In this document: positions 34,939-44,982 of the stretch, piece after piece
How positions within the stretch are numbered: position 1 is the stretch's first letter
Layout of the letters: each line of letters begins with the position of its first letter
DNA from: Pseudotabrizicola algicola
GTDB lineage: Bacteria > Pseudomonadota > Alphaproteobacteria > Rhodobacterales > Rhodobacteraceae
DNA length: 64,000 nt
Reading direction: 5' to 3'
Assembly (NCBI RefSeq): GCF_010915705.1
Contig: NZ_JAAIKE010000001.1
Location: 682,001 to 746,000, forward strand
The notes under the pieces: model-generated
Database searches by the model: none
What the model was told of the DNA's origin: nothing
The model's input: only the letters and a program-made list of their open reading frames with translations
Made by a program: the position numbers and the translations under genes

Positions 34939-35706
34939 ATGGACAGGATGATCCACACCGCGCTGAATTCGCTGGCAAACCTGCGCGATCAACGGGTCGT
35001 CTCGGCCCAGAACCTTGCCAATGTGGCGGTGCCGGGCTTTCGCCGCGACCTGACAAACGAAGGCTCGGCCAAATTCGTGACCGCTCTCGACAGTCTGAGC
35101 ACACGCGCCCTGCAACTGGAGCGCGGCGCGCATGGGTTCTCGCGCGCAGCCGGTCCCTTGGACCGCACCGGCGATCCGATGGATCTGGCGATTGCCGACA
35201 GAGGATTTTTCTTTGTGCAACCGCCCGAAGGCGGCGAGGCCGCACTCTCGCGCCGGGGCGATCTGCAACTCGGTCCCGGCGGGGTGCTTCAGAACGGGGC
35301 GGGCGAGGCCATGCTGGGGGCAGATCTGCAACCCATCATCCTGCCGCCGTTTCGGGAGCTTGAGATAGACGACCTCGGCCAGATCGTCATCACCCCGCAG
35401 GACGGTGCTCCGGGCGAGCGGGCCTTGGTCGGCAGACTGGCGACGGTGGACCCGGCCGATGATCTGGACCTGCGCAAGACGCTCGACGGGCGTATCCGGA
35501 TGGCCGATGGCAGCGCCCTGCCCCCGCCCGACCAACGCGCGCGGGTTTTGCAAGGCGTGCGCGAGGGCAGCAATGTGAATGCGACCGAAGAAATGATCGA
35601 CAGCATCGAATTGCAGCGCACCTTCGAGCTGAACCTGCGGCTGATCCAGACAGCCCGCGAGGTCGACGAAGCGGGGGCCGCGCTCTTGCGTCCGCCGGGA
35701 AGCTGA
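34939..35706 (+). CDS. flgF: Flagellar rod protein FlgF
   Basis: The 255-residue distal-rod component has QNLANVAVPGFRRDL near residue 29, DPMDLAIADRGFFFVQ in the middle and VNATEEMIDSIELQRTFELN at the C-terminus. It is the last gene of the first sigma-54 unit; flgG follows behind its own promoter. Confidence 0.92.
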   Translation: MDRMIHTALNSLANLRDQRVVSAQNLANVAVPGFRRDLTNEGSAKFVTALDSLSTRALQLERGAHGFSRAAGPLDRTGDPMDLAIADRGFFFVQPPEGGEAALSRRGDLQLGPGGVLQNGAGEAMLGADLQPIILPPFRELEIDDLGQIVITPQDGAPGERALVGRLATVDPADDLDLRKTLDGRIRMADGSALPPPDQRARVLQGVREGSNVNATEEMIDSIELQRTFELNLRLIQTAREVDEAGAALLRPPGS

Positions 35707-35740
35707 TACGGCGCGACTTGAGGGCGTGCCGGCCCTGATC

Positions 35741-35756
35741 TGGCACGGGGCTTGCA
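35741..35756 (+). promoter_or_regulatory. Sigma-54 promoter of flgG operon
   Basis: TGGCAC-GGGGC-TTGCA is a perfect -24/-12 consensus 46 bp before the flgG ATG. It separates flgGHIJKL from flgBCDEF as a second transcription unit. Confidence 0.9.
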
Positions 35757-35801
35757 TCTAAGCCGGTGAACCATGCGACACCCAGATGGCAAGGAGCCCC
35801 G

Positions 35802-36590
35802 ATGTCAACGAATGCGATGCATGTGGCCCGCACCGGGCTTGATGCCCAACAGACCCGGATGCAGGTCATCGCCAACAATCTGGCGAACGTGAACACAACA
35901 GGGTTCAAGCGCGACCGCGCCAATTTTGAAACCCTGCTCTACCAGACCCACCGCGAAGCCGGGGCGCAGACATCGGACACCACGGCGCTGACCGGACCGA
36001 TGGCGATTGGCACCGGTGTCCGGATTGTCGCGACCGAAAAGATCCACACCCAGGGCAGCCTGACCACCACGGGCAACTCCCTTGATCTGGCGATCAACGG
36101 CCAAGGCTTCTTTCAGGTGCTGATGCCCGACGGGCGCATGGGCTACAGCCGTGATGGCAGTCTGTCCCGCAACGCCGAAGGTCTGCTGACCACCGACAGT
36201 GGCTATGTGCTGCAACCCGAAATCACGGTGCCCGAAGGCACGCTCGGCATCACCATTTCGAGCGACGGGATCGTGACGGCCACGCTGCCCAACCAGGTGG
36301 AAGCCGAAGAGTTGGGCCAGATCACCCTTGCCGCCTTCCCCAACCCCCGCGGTCTGGCGCCAGTGGGCGAAAACCTTCTGGTCGAAAGCCCTGCCTCGGG
36401 CGCGGCGGTCATCGGCGCGCCGATGGAAAACGGCATCGGCAAGCTGGTTCAGGGCGCGCTGGAAGCCTCCAACGTGAACGTCGTGCAAGAGCTGGTCGAC
36501 ATGATCGAAACCCAGCGTGCCTATGAAATCAGTTCCAAATCCATCTCGGCTTCGGACGAGATGCTCCGCTTCCTCACCAACAAGATTTGA
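35802..36590 (+). CDS. flgG: Distal rod protein FlgG
   Basis: The 262-residue protein has VIANNLANVNTTGFKRDRAN near residue 22, NSLDLAINGQGFFQVLMPDG, and C-terminal SNVNVVQELVDMIETQRAYE. The ATG at 35802 is set by AAGGAGCCCC; an in-frame start at 35766 is less likely. Confidence 0.94.
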   Translation: MSTNAMHVARTGLDAQQTRMQVIANNLANVNTTGFKRDRANFETLLYQTHREAGAQTSDTTALTGPMAIGTGVRIVATEKIHTQGSLTTTGNSLDLAINGQGFFQVLMPDGRMGYSRDGSLSRNAEGLLTTDSGYVLQPEITVPEGTLGITISSDGIVTATLPNQVEAEELGQITLAAFPNPRGLAPVGENLLVESPASGAAVIGAPMENGIGKLVQGALEASNVNVVQELVDMIETQRAYEISSKSISASDEMLRFLTNKI

Positions 36591-36596
36591 TCCGCC

Positions 36597-37250
36597 ATGA
36601 CCCATGTCCTTCGTCTCGCCCTGCTTTTGCCGCTGGCCGCCTGTTCCACCTATATCGAGGACACCGCCAGCCTCGACTACGCACCGATCCACACCGAGGC
36701 ACAACCCTTTGCCCCGACGGTGACGGGCGGCATCTACCATCAAGGCGCACGCGGGCTTTTCGTGAACGACCGCCGCGCAACTGCGGTGGGCGATGTGCTG
36801 ACCGTGGAGTTTTCCGAACGCTTCCAGGCAACAAAAACGCAATCGTCGAACGCCGCGAAATCGTCTTCGATGGAAATGGAACTGCCCGGACTTTTGGTAG
36901 GCGATTTTGACAACGCCAAACTGGGCGGGTCCACGCAGCAAAGCTTCTCGGGACGCGGCGGCGCGGCACAATCCAACTCTTTCACGGGGCGTCTGTCGGT
37001 TTCCGTCGTGCGGGTACTTCCGAACGGTCATCTGGAGATCATGGGCCAAAAGCGCCTGACGCTGAACAACGGCAACGAATATGTGCGCCTCACAGGAATC
37101 GTCCGGCCTGAAGATATCGGGCCGGACAACGTGGTTTCCTCCGACCGGGTGGCCCATGCCGACATCCGCTATACTGGCGCGGGGGGGACCGCCGACACCG
37201 CCCGCCGCGGCTGGCTGTCGCGCGCAGTAGATGTGGTCAATCCACTATGA
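36597..37250 (+). CDS. flgH: Flagellar L-ring lipoprotein FlgH
   Basis: The 217-residue lipoprotein has signal peptide and lipobox LAAC (lipidated Cys16). The body shows [20 protein letters not shown] and the C-terminal [20 protein letters not shown]. It forms the outer-membrane ring around the rod. It overlaps flgI by 4 bp. Confidence 0.93.
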   Translation: MTHVLRLALLLPLAACSTYIEDTASLDYAPIHTEAQPFAPTVTGGIYHQGARGLFVNDRRATAVGDVLTVEFSERFQATKTQSSNAAKSSSMEMELPGLLVGDFDNAKLGGSTQQSFSGRGGAAQSNSFTGRLSVSVVRVLPNGHLEIMGQKRLTLNNGNEYVRLTGIVRPEDIGPDNVVSSDRVAHADIRYTGAGGTADTARRGWLSRAVDVVNPL

Positions 37251-38368
37251 TCGCGCGCCTTGCCATGCTGGCCTTGGCCCTGTCGATGTGGTCGACCGAG
37301 GTGGCAGCGGACCGGCTCAAGGACCTTGTGTCCTTTGGCGGGGTGCGCTCGAACCAGCTTGTGGGCTACGGGGTGGTCGTAGGCCTTTCCGGCACGGGGG
37401 ACGGCAATTCGGGGCTGACCCTGCAATCGCTGGAATCGCTGATTTCGCGCCTTGGCCTGCAAGTGAGCGCGCGCGATCTGAACGCCAAGAACGCCGCTGC
37501 CGTGATGGTGACGGCTGAACTCGGGCCATTCCTGAAGATCGGCCAGCGGGTCGACGTCACCGTGTCAACCGTCGGTCAGGCAAAATCGCTCAAGGGCGGC
37601 ACGCTGCTGATGACGCCGCTGATGGGCGCCGATGGCGAAATCTATGCGATTGCGCAGGGCAATCTGGTGGTGGGCGGTCTTGGGGTAGAAGGCAAGGACG
37701 GCTCTTCCCTTACGGTCAACATCCCTACCGTCGGGCGCGTTCCGGATGGGGCCACAGTCGAACGCATGGTGGAAAGCCCGTTCCTGAGTGGCGATTTTCT
37801 GGTGCTCAACCTCAACCGCCCCGATTTTTCCACCGCCGCCGCCGTCTCCAAGGCGATCAACGCGCAGTTCGGCAACGGAACGGCCATTGCCGTTGACGGC
37901 AGTTCCATAAGCGTTCACGCGCCTGCCGATCCGGGACAGCGGGTTGCCTTTGCGGGGCTGCTCGAAAACCTCGATGTCACGCCCGATGCCCCGCGCGCCA
38001 AGATCGTCGTGAATTCACGCACGGGAACGGTGGTGATCGGAGGCGACGTGCGCGTCACCCCTGCGGCTGTCACGCATGGTTCCTTGACCGTGCGGGTCAG
38101 CGAGGACATCAAGATCGACCGCGGAACCACCGTAGTGACCGGCGATGGCGGCACCGTCGTGGGCCCCGGCGAGCCGGTCGCCACACCTGACTCGCGCATC
38201 GATGCCAACCAGGAGCCCGCGCGGGCCTTTGTCTTCGATCCGGGTGTTTCCCTGTCCAGCCTCGTCGATGCCATCAATGCGGTTGGTGCCAGCCCTTCTG
38301 ACCTTGTGGCCATCCTCGAGGCCCTGCGCGAGGCAGGAGCCTTGCGGGCCGAACTTGTCGTGATCTGA
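37247..38368 (+). CDS. flgI: Flagellar P-ring protein FlgI
   Basis: The 373-residue periplasmic protein has a signal peptide (about 1-21) and the conserved start [20 protein letters not shown] plus [11 protein letters not shown]. The C-terminus [20 protein letters not shown] matches the family. It builds the peptidoglycan-level ring. Confidence 0.94.
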   Translation: MIARLAMLALALSMWSTEVAADRLKDLVSFGGVRSNQLVGYGVVVGLSGTGDGNSGLTLQSLESLISRLGLQVSARDLNAKNAAAVMVTAELGPFLKIGQRVDVTVSTVGQAKSLKGGTLLMTPLMGADGEIYAIAQGNLVVGGLGVEGKDGSSLTVNIPTVGRVPDGATVERMVESPFLSGDFLVLNLNRPDFSTAAAVSKAINAQFGNGTAIAVDGSSISVHAPADPGQRVAFAGLLENLDVTPDAPRAKIVVNSRTGTVVIGGDVRVTPAAVTHGSLTVRVSEDIKIDRGTTVVTGDGGTVVGPGEPVATPDSRIDANQEPARAFVFDPGVSLSSLVDAINAVGASPSDLVAILEALREAGALRAELVVI

Positions 38369-38376
38369 GGGTAGAA

Positions 38377-38682
38377 ATGAACCTGTCCCTGCCAAACCTG
38401 TCAGCCCCCCTGCCCGTCAAGGCAGCGCCCAGCGAGCAAGACGCGACGCGCACCGAGGACATCCGTCACGCTGCCGAAGGGTTTGAATCGCTGTTTATCG
38501 CTACGCTGCTCAAAGGCGCGCGGGCAGGATTGCCGGGGGATGATCTTACGGGTGGTTCAGCCGTGGATTCGGCAACGCAGATGCTTGACGCGCATCTGGC
38601 GCAGGTCATGGGCAGCCGCGCCGGTTTCGGTATCGCCGAGGCGGTTGCGCGGCAATTCGGCGGTGATGGGGCCAAGACGTGA
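38377..38682 (+). CDS. flgJ: FlgJ rod-binding protein, single-domain form
   Basis: The 101-residue protein contains only the rod-cap domain (RHAAEGFESLFIATLLKGAR and AGFGIAEAVARQF). The C-terminal muramidase domain of enterobacterial FlgJ is absent. As in R. sphaeroides, the cell-wall hydrolase is a separate gene, sltF, found here at 43941. GAGGG precedes the ATG. Confidence 0.9.
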   Translation: MNLSLPNLSAPLPVKAAPSEQDATRTEDIRHAAEGFESLFIATLLKGARAGLPGDDLTGGSAVDSATQMLDAHLAQVMGSRAGFGIAEAVARQFGGDGAKT

Positions 38683-41600
38683 CCAACATTCTGGACATCA
38701 GCCGCAGCGGGCTTTTGGCCTATCGCACCGCGCTCGCGGTGACAGCCGAGAATATTGCCAATGTCGGCACTGATGGCTATCGGCGGCGCGATGTATCAAC
38801 CGTTACGGCGGGCGGGGGACAAAGCACCGCAACAACCCTGGCCACGGGCGGACAGGGCGTCTCGGTGGCCGATGTGCGCCGCGCCTTTGATGATCTTGCC
38901 GCCGAGCGTGCGCGCAGCGCCGCAGGGGCCGAGGCTGCGGCCAGCTCGCATCTGGCCGGGGCGCGCGCCATCGAAACGCTGATGATCCCCGGTGATGACG
39001 GCATCGACGGAACCCTGCGCAACTTCTTCGACGCGATTTCCCGCTTTGCCGATAATCCCACAGATCATGTCACACGGTCCTTGACTCTGGGCGCCGGAAA
39101 GGCAGCCGCAGAGGCGATATCACATCTGGCCGATGGTCTGGCCGGCGTGCGCTCCGACCTCGTGAAAGAGGCGGCGCGGGCGGCGCAAACCGCGCAGACG
39201 CTGCTCGAAGACCTTGCCGATGTCTCGCGCCGCATGGGCGCGCCGGCAGCCCCGAACAGCACAGCAATGGCGGCGATGCATCCGCTCGCAGACCGCCGCG
39301 ACGCGATCTTGGGCGAACTGGCGCAACTCTTGCCGATTTCAGTCACGCTGGACGGTCAGCGGCCTGTGGTGCGTTTTGGCTCCGAGGCGGGCCCCCTGCT
39401 GCTGGAAGGCGTGCGCAGCGCGAAACTTTCGGTCAGCGCCTCCGATCAGCTCTCGTTGCGCATCGTGGCTGCGGATGGTGCCTCGCGCGAGACGCGCAGC
39501 ATCGGCCAGGGCCAGATCGGCGGCCTGTCCCGCGCCTTGGGCGCGCTCGACATGACCACGGCAGAGCTGGATGCCTTCGCCCGCACCCTTTCGAACGGCA
39601 TGAACCAGTTGCACCGGAGCGGTATGGATCTGCTCGGTCGGCCGGGAGGCGATCTGTTTCGCAGTGACGGCTGGACCGCTCAGGCAGCCACGGCAAACGC
39701 CGGAACGGTGCAGATCAATCTGGGCACCACCTCCGCCGAAACGGCGGGCACAGCCTATGATCTGATGTTCGACGCACCGGCCGGCCTTTGGCGCGCGCGC
39801 GGGCCTGACGGGGTCGAGCTCGCCGCTGGCGCGGACAAGCTGGTTTTGCCCGGCGTCGTGGTTGAAATCGCAGGCCGCGCCGCGCATGGGGACAGGATCG
39901 CGATTGTGCCGACCAACGGCCGCGCTGCCGATCTGCGTCTTGCAACCACCGACCCTACGCGGCTCGCCGCCGCTTCGGCCTTTGCTGCCACCGCATCGCC
40001 CGCCAATGCTGGCACCGCCGGGCTGACAGCGGTGCAAATCACGCCGCCCGCCTCGGCTCTGCCAAACCTGAACTTCGGTGCAGAGGGTGAGGCGGTCTAC
40101 CTGTCCGCAGGTGCGGTCGGGCTGATTGCCGCGGGCAGTTCCGAGGTGACTCTGGCAAGCCTCGGGCGCAGCGCCAGCACGCTACTTGCCCCCTTGGCGG
40201 GCGCAGAAAGGCTTGAACTGGCCTTTGGAGCCGGTCGTGATGGTTTTGATCTGACGGGACTATCTGGCGCGGCGGCCCAAGCCGCTGCCCTCAACACGGG
40301 CCAGATAACCTCGGACACGGGCAAAAGCCTGTCGGCGCTGGGCCTCGTCGCTTCGGCGGATGCGGCAGGAGCGCTGATCTTGTCGCGCCCCGGTGCCGGC
40401 GCCGCCGTTCCCGCCACCCTTTCCGGCGCGGCGGGCACGGTCATCGGCCTCGAGACTCCAGCCGAGGCGGCAGGCGCCGGACTTCAGGTGATTACGCGCA
40501 ACGGTCGCCATATTGCCGGAACGCCGCTCACCGCCAGCGAGATCACCGCTCTGATGACGTCGGAAAACGGGTTCTTGCCAGGGGCGGTCTATGATCCGTC
40601 TCCGCTGATGCCGCAGACGGGGGCGGGCTATCGCGGGACGGGGCTTGACCGCGTCGATGTGCCGGGGGTGCAGGGCGTTACGGTGCAGACAACGGCGCTG
40701 GTGACGGCCAGCGCCTCGCCCATTCCCTCATCGCCGCCGCGCCAACTGATCTTGTCCGATGCCTCTGGCGCAAGCACCTCTGTTGAGCTTCCGGCGGGGG
40801 CGAGTGCCGCGCTGGTGGCGTCGCGCCTCAACGGTGCCCTGCCCGGATTTGCCGCCAAGGCCTCGACAGCGGTCGAACTTTCCGGCTTTGCCCCGGGCAC
40901 GGTAACTTTTGCGCTGGCAGGGGCCAACGGCTCCCCCCTGCATGTCTCGGCCACGCTGTCGACGGGCGATGCCTCCCCCTTGGCGCTGGCGATCAACGCG
41001 CTGAGCGGCGCAAGCGGCGTGCGCGCCGAGATGTCGCCCGATGGCGCGCGCCTGTTGCTGGTGCAGGCAGACGGCCATGACATCACACTGTCGGGGCTTG
41101 GCTCGGGCGTATCGAACGGTTTGCAAGTGACCCCCACCAGCCCCGGCGGCCTCCCGCGCGGCCCGGCCACGGTCTGGACACCGGGCCAGATCGTCAAGCT
41201 GGGCGGCGAGGTGGCGGTTACTGCTGTGCAGGGCTTTACCCTGACCGAAGGCAGCAGCGCCTTGCTCTCGGCAACGCAAACCAGCAGCGCGGTCACGCTT
41301 CAGACCTCCGCTGCCGGAGCACGGGCGGCCCTGACCTTCCGCGATGTTCCGGCAGGCGCGGAAGGCGGGCTGTTGCATGTCTTGACGGTCGCAGGCCAGC
41401 GCTATGAAACCGCCCTGCCCCCGGGAACGACAGGCGCCGATGCGTCACGCGCGGTTGCGCGTGTCCTGCGCCAAGGCGCGCCCGATGCGGTGCTGACAGG
41501 CCAGCCGCTTGCCGCCCTGCCCCCGAATGGCAGCGCCCTTTCGGTCACGGTCGAAGGCGCGGTGTTCTCCCTGCGTATCGAGGATGGGCAACCAGTTCTC

Positions 41601-42701
41601 TCGGGTCCGGAAGAAGGTCGCGTGACGGCGCATTTCGATGCGCAGAACCGATTGGTGATCGCCGCTGCCAATATCAGCGACGGCAAGGGGATTGCAGTCT
41701 CGCCAGCCCCCGCCTTCGGCTTTGCGGCAGCGGGCGGCACGCTCACGTTGTCAGGGCAGCCGCCGGATCCTGCCCGCCTGCCCGCGACGCTTTCTCTGCG
41801 TCTGGAGGGCGAGACTTACGCCATCACCCTCGGCCAAGGCGGCGCGCTGGACCTTCCGGCAGGCTTTCCGGGCGAGGCAAGCCGTGACCCGCTGACGGGC
41901 GCGCTGCGTCTGACGCTTCCGGCCCCCGCCGTCGGGCTTGCCGTTTCGGCCCAGTCCGCCACGGGTTTTGGCGGGCCGGGGATAGCCGTGCGGCTTGATG
42001 GCGGCAGTCTGGCTCTGGCGGGAGATGGCCCGCCGCTTGATGTCGAAAGCAGCCTGCACGGCAGCCTTGGCCAATCCCTTCGGCTCACCAACCTGCCGCC
42101 CGAGGATCTGGTGGTCGCGGTGACGGGCAACGGCTTGCTGCGTCTGTCAGGATCGGTGACGCCGCCCGTTGCGGCCACCGCCCCGCAGGGGCCAGGCGCC
42201 CTGACGCTGGAAATCGTCGATGCCGCCTCTGGACGGGTCGCGCTGAGCGATGCCATCACCGGGCATAGGGTCGCGGAAGGCACGCTCGATGCAGGGGGCC
42301 GTGTCACGCTGGCGGGACTGTCCTTGCAACTGCGCGGCAATCCCGCCTCGGGCGACCGCTTCGGCATCGTTCCGGCACGGGCGGGGTCTGCGAATGCCGA
42401 CATTGCCCTGTCGTTGGCCGCCTTGCGAAATGCCGATCCCGCGACGGGTAGTCCGGGCCTGACCGATCGGCTGAACCGTCTGCAAGGCGATACAGGTCTG
42501 CGTGCCGCAGGTGCAGCCCGTGCGCAAGCGACCGCCCGCGCCGCCGCCGAAGCGTCAGAGCGCGAACAGGCGGCGATCGGCGCGGTGGATCTCGATACCG
42601 AGGCGGCGCGGCTTTTGGAATTACAACAGGCCTATCAGGCCTCGGCGCAGGCGGCCGGAGTTGCCCGCGCGCTATTTGACACGCTGATCAAGATGTTCTG
42701 A
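38679..42701 (+). CDS. flgK: Giant hook-filament junction protein FlgK (HAP1)
   Basis: The 1340-residue protein is more than twice the enterobacterial length (about 550). The ends are typical: SRSGLLAYRTALAVTAENIA and NVGTDGYRRRD at the N-terminus, LEIVDAASGR late, and LELQQAYQASAQAAGVARAL at the C-terminus. The extra mass (about residues 330-1200) is Ala/Gly/Leu/Ser-rich and beta-prone, with recurring short motifs such as LTLSGQP and LRLSGS, suggesting tandem beta domains exposed at the junction surface. It overlaps flgJ by 4 bp. Confidence 0.92.
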   Translation: MTNILDISRSGLLAYRTALAVTAENIANVGTDGYRRRDVSTVTAGGGQSTATTLATGGQGVSVADVRRAFDDLAAERARSAAGAEAAASSHLAGARAIETLMIPGDDGIDGTLRNFFDAISRFADNPTDHVTRSLTLGAGKAAAEAISHLADGLAGVRSDLVKEAARAAQTAQTLLEDLADVSRRMGAPAAPNSTAMAAMHPLADRRDAILGELAQLLPISVTLDGQRPVVRFGSEAGPLLLEGVRSAKLSVSASDQLSLRIVAADGASRETRSIGQGQIGGLSRALGALDMTTAELDAFARTLSNGMNQLHRSGMDLLGRPGGDLFRSDGWTAQAATANAGTVQINLGTTSAETAGTAYDLMFDAPAGLWRARGPDGVELAAGADKLVLPGVVVEIAGRAAHGDRIAIVPTNGRAADLRLATTDPTRLAAASAFAATASPANAGTAGLTAVQITPPASALPNLNFGAEGEAVYLSAGAVGLIAAGSSEVTLASLGRSASTLLAPLAGAERLELAFGAGRDGFDLTGLSGAAAQAAALNTGQITSDTGKSLSALGLVASADAAGALILSRPGAGAAVPATLSGAAGTVIGLETPAEAAGAGLQVITRNGRHIAGTPLTASEITALMTSENGFLPGAVYDPSPLMPQTGAGYRGTGLDRVDVPGVQGVTVQTTALVTASASPIPSSPPRQLILSDASGASTSVELPAGASAALVASRLNGALPGFAAKASTAVELSGFAPGTVTFALAGANGSPLHVSATLSTGDASPLALAINALSGASGVRAEMSPDGARLLLVQADGHDITLSGLGSGVSNGLQVTPTSPGGLPRGPATVWTPGQIVKLGGEVAVTAVQGFTLTEGSSALLSATQTSSAVTLQTSAAGARAALTFRDVPAGAEGGLLHVLTVAGQRYETALPPGTTGADASRAVARVLRQGAPDAVLTGQPLAALPPNGSALSVTVEGAVFSLRIEDGQPVLSGPEEGRVTAHFDAQNRLVIAAANISDGKGIAVSPAPAFGFAAAGGTLTLSGQPPDPARLPATLSLRLEGETYAITLGQGGALDLPAGFPGEASRDPLTGALRLTLPAPAVGLAVSAQSATGFGGPGIAVRLDGGSLALAGDGPPLDVESSLHGSLGQSLRLTNLPPEDLVVAVTGNGLLRLSGSVTPPVAATAPQGPGALTLEIVDAASGRVALSDAITGHRVAEGTLDAGGRVTLAGLSLQLRGNPASGDRFGIVPARAGSANADIALSLAALRNADPATGSPGLTDRLNRLQGDTGLRAAGAARAQATARAAAEASEREQAAIGAVDLDTEAARLLELQQAYQASAQAAGVARALFDTLIKMF

Positions 42702-42712
42702 CCGGAGGCCAT

Positions 42713-43957
42713 ATGACTGTCGGAGACGCCCTGTTTGCCCGCCTAGCCATTCGTGGCTTTAGCCATCTGAGCGCCGAAATCGGGGCCACACAATCCCGCA
42801 TTTCCGCCGGAACCAACGATCCGCGCCCGTCAAGCGATCCGGCGCGTGCGATGGAACTCTCGGCGCTGCGCGATTTACGCGCGCGTCTGGACACGCGGGA
42901 CGGGCTGGCGCAGCGTGCCGCCGACCGTCTGGCCCTGACCGACGAGGCGCTTGCGGGCCTGTCCGACACCATGCGGCAGTTGAAGGAGATCACCCTTCGC
43001 GCCGCCAATGACACCTTGCCGAGCGACGCCTTTGCCGCGCTGCGGGCCGAGGCGGTCACGCTGCGTGACTCGGCCTTTGCCATCGCCAATGCCACAGACT
43101 CGATGGGCCGCCCGCTTTTCGCGGGCACGGGCAGCGCACCCGCCTTTGAACAGACCAGCGGAGGCATTGTCTATCGTGGCGATGACGGCACATCGGTCGC
43201 ACAGATCGGTGATCGCCAGCGCGTCGCAACGGGGCTGTCAGGCCGTCAGGTTTTTGACGAAGGTCCGAGCGGGATTTTCGCGGCGCTGGATGACACCATA
43301 GCCGCCCTGTCCGAACCGATGCTTTCCGCCCGCGCAGCGGTGACAGCGACCGGAGAAGCACGGATGGAGCTTGTGCGCAGCCGCAGCCCGCAAGAGATCG
43401 AGATCACCTTGACGGGTCCTTCGGGCGCGGCACGGCTGACGCTTGACCTACGCCTTGATGCCCCGCAGGCACCCGTTGACGCAATCAACGCCGCCTTTGC
43501 CGCCACAGGCGTTTCCGCCGCTTTGGACAGCGACGGCAAGGGCATCAGGCTCTCGGCAACAGGTGCATTCACCATTTCGGACCAGTCGGGCGGCTCCGCG
43601 CAGCGTCCGGTCCTGACGCTGGGTGCGGTCGACAGCGCTGGCGTGCCCAGCGGCCCGTTCACAGGGCTGCGCCCCGAACAGATGCGCATCAACACGCTTG
43701 TCGGGCGCGCCGGATCGGCGCTCGATCATCTGGCGACGATGCGGGCAACGGCGGGTAGTCTGGCCGAAGCGGTCGACAAATCCGCGCAGGCCATTGCATC
43801 GCAGCGCCTGAGCGTCAATCAGGCGGTGGCAGGGCTCAATGATCTGGATGTCGCGGCCACCGTGACGCGGCTGCAATCGCTGCTGATGACAGAGCAGGCG
43901 GCACAACAGGCCTTCGTCAAGATTTCGGGGCAATCGCTGTTCAATTACCTACGCTGA
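42713..43957 (+). CDS. flgL: Hook-filament junction protein FlgL (HAP3)
   Basis: The 414-residue flagellin-like protein has EIGATQSRISAGTNDPRPSS near the N-terminus and a coiled C-terminus ending MTEQAAQQAFVKISGQSLFN. It is the last gene of the flgG unit; its 3' end overlaps the converging sltF by 17 bp. Confidence 0.92.
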   Translation: MTVGDALFARLAIRGFSHLSAEIGATQSRISAGTNDPRPSSDPARAMELSALRDLRARLDTRDGLAQRAADRLALTDEALAGLSDTMRQLKEITLRAANDTLPSDAFAALRAEAVTLRDSAFAIANATDSMGRPLFAGTGSAPAFEQTSGGIVYRGDDGTSVAQIGDRQRVATGLSGRQVFDEGPSGIFAALDDTIAALSEPMLSARAAVTATGEARMELVRSRSPQEIEITLTGPSGAARLTLDLRLDAPQAPVDAINAAFAATGVSAALDSDGKGIRLSATGAFTISDQSGGSAQRPVLTLGAVDSAGVPSGPFTGLRPEQMRINTLVGRAGSALDHLATMRATAGSLAEAVDKSAQAIASQRLSVNQAVAGLNDLDVAATVTRLQSLLMTEQAAQQAFVKISGQSLFNYLR

Positions 43958-44693
43958 CGAGCGAACGCCCCGGCGACATGGACAGCATTCCCCGGCCCTC
44001 GGCCTTGGCCAACATGCCGGCCCCCGAGGCCACGACCAGAGGCCGCCCCGACAACGCAAGCAAGCCGCGCGTTACAGGAGCAGCGGTCACCGCCAAGGGC
44101 GCAAACCCTGCCGCATCGGGTTCGGGCAACCGGGCAAAGGTCGCGGCCCCCCCCTGATCTTCGGCAATAATCTTGTCGAGCGCTTTGCGGACCTTTTTGG
44201 TATAGGCTGCGCTTCGCTCCGGCTGGGTGGAATGATAGGCGCCGATCGCCGCGTCCCAGCTGCCGTGCTGTTCCTTGAGCGTCAGAAGGAAATGCGCGGC
44301 GTAGCGTGTGTTAGCCAGTGGGTCCATCATCTGTGCGGCACTGTCAAACTGGTCGGAATGCCAACGCCAGTTGAGCTGCATGCATCCCAGATCCACGTTC
44401 TGCACACCGCTTGCCAGAATCTCGGCCAGCCGCGCCAGGGCGGCATCCTTCGAGGGGTGAAACGAGCCATCGCCGCCTTGGTTCAGTGTCCAGGGCCACG
44501 CCCTCCCCTTGTAGCCCGATTCAATTCGGGCAATTGCGGGCAAAAGCCCTTCAGGCAACCCGGACTCTCGCCCGGCTTCGGCGGCGAGCGCCTCGCAATC
44601 GGGCATGCGCACCTGTGCCTGCACCGCAGCGCAAGGCGCAAAACCGGAACAGACCAAGACCATCAAACGGCAAAGAGCACGAAATTTGCGCAT
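43941..44693 (-). CDS. sltF: Flagellar lytic transglycosylase SltF
   Basis: The 250-residue secreted protein has a signal peptide (about 1-26). The SLT domain shows catalytic Glu in PAIARIESGYKG, then VDLGCMQLNWRWH and GSWDAAIGAYHSTQPERSA. It opens peptidoglycan for the rod and complements the muramidase-less FlgJ, as known for R. sphaeroides SltF. The start at 44693 is uncertain: a sigma-54-like site at 44704-44719 would put the transcript start almost on this codon, and ATG 44663 is an alternative. Confidence 0.88.
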   Translation of the reverse strand: MRKFRALCRLMVLVCSGFAPCAAVQAQVRMPDCEALAAEAGRESGLPEGLLPAIARIESGYKGRAWPWTLNQGGDGSFHPSKDAALARLAEILASGVQNVDLGCMQLNWRWHSDQFDSAAQMMDPLANTRYAAHFLLTLKEQHGSWDAAIGAYHSTQPERSAAYTKKVRKALDKIIAEDQGGAATFARLPEPDAAGFAPLAVTAAPVTRGLLALSGRPLVVASGAGMLAKAEGRGMLSMSPGRSLVSVGN

Positions 44694-44703
44694 GCAGACC
44701 CAG

Positions 44704-44719
44704 TGCAAATCCTGTGCCG
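44704..44719 (-). promoter_or_regulatory. Weak sigma-54-like site upstream of sltF
   Basis: CGGCAC-AGGAT-TTGCA on the minus strand has correct GG/GC spacing and one deviation in the first base. It lies only 11-26 bp before the chosen sltF ATG, so either the message is nearly leaderless or the site is fortuitous. Confidence 0.4.
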
Positions 44720-44982
44720 CACGACTGGGCCCATCCCTTTGGCGCGGGATCATCCTTTCGGCCTGGCCACCATCCGTCTGGCGACTGGCCTTAACCGATC
44801 CGCCATGAGACAAAATTCGGAAGGGTTTCGCTCTTTCGATGGCGCTTCAGCCGTGGTCGGCTGACCAGAGAACCGTGGGTTCCCCTCGGGCTGGCCAGCG
44901 TGATTTCGGGGACTGGTTCCGGTGGGAGCGCAGAACCGAGGCCCGAGCCTATGTCCCGCCGCCCCTGATCTATGAGTTTTTC

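Noticed and set aside
33520-35757. A 745-codon open frame opposite flgE and flgF
   Set aside because: Antisense shadow of conserved hook and rod genes.
44839-44982. Extension of the GAF-like protein to ATG 44839
   Set aside because: The extra 48 residues have poor codon character and no ribosome site; 44983 is kept, though it also lacks one.
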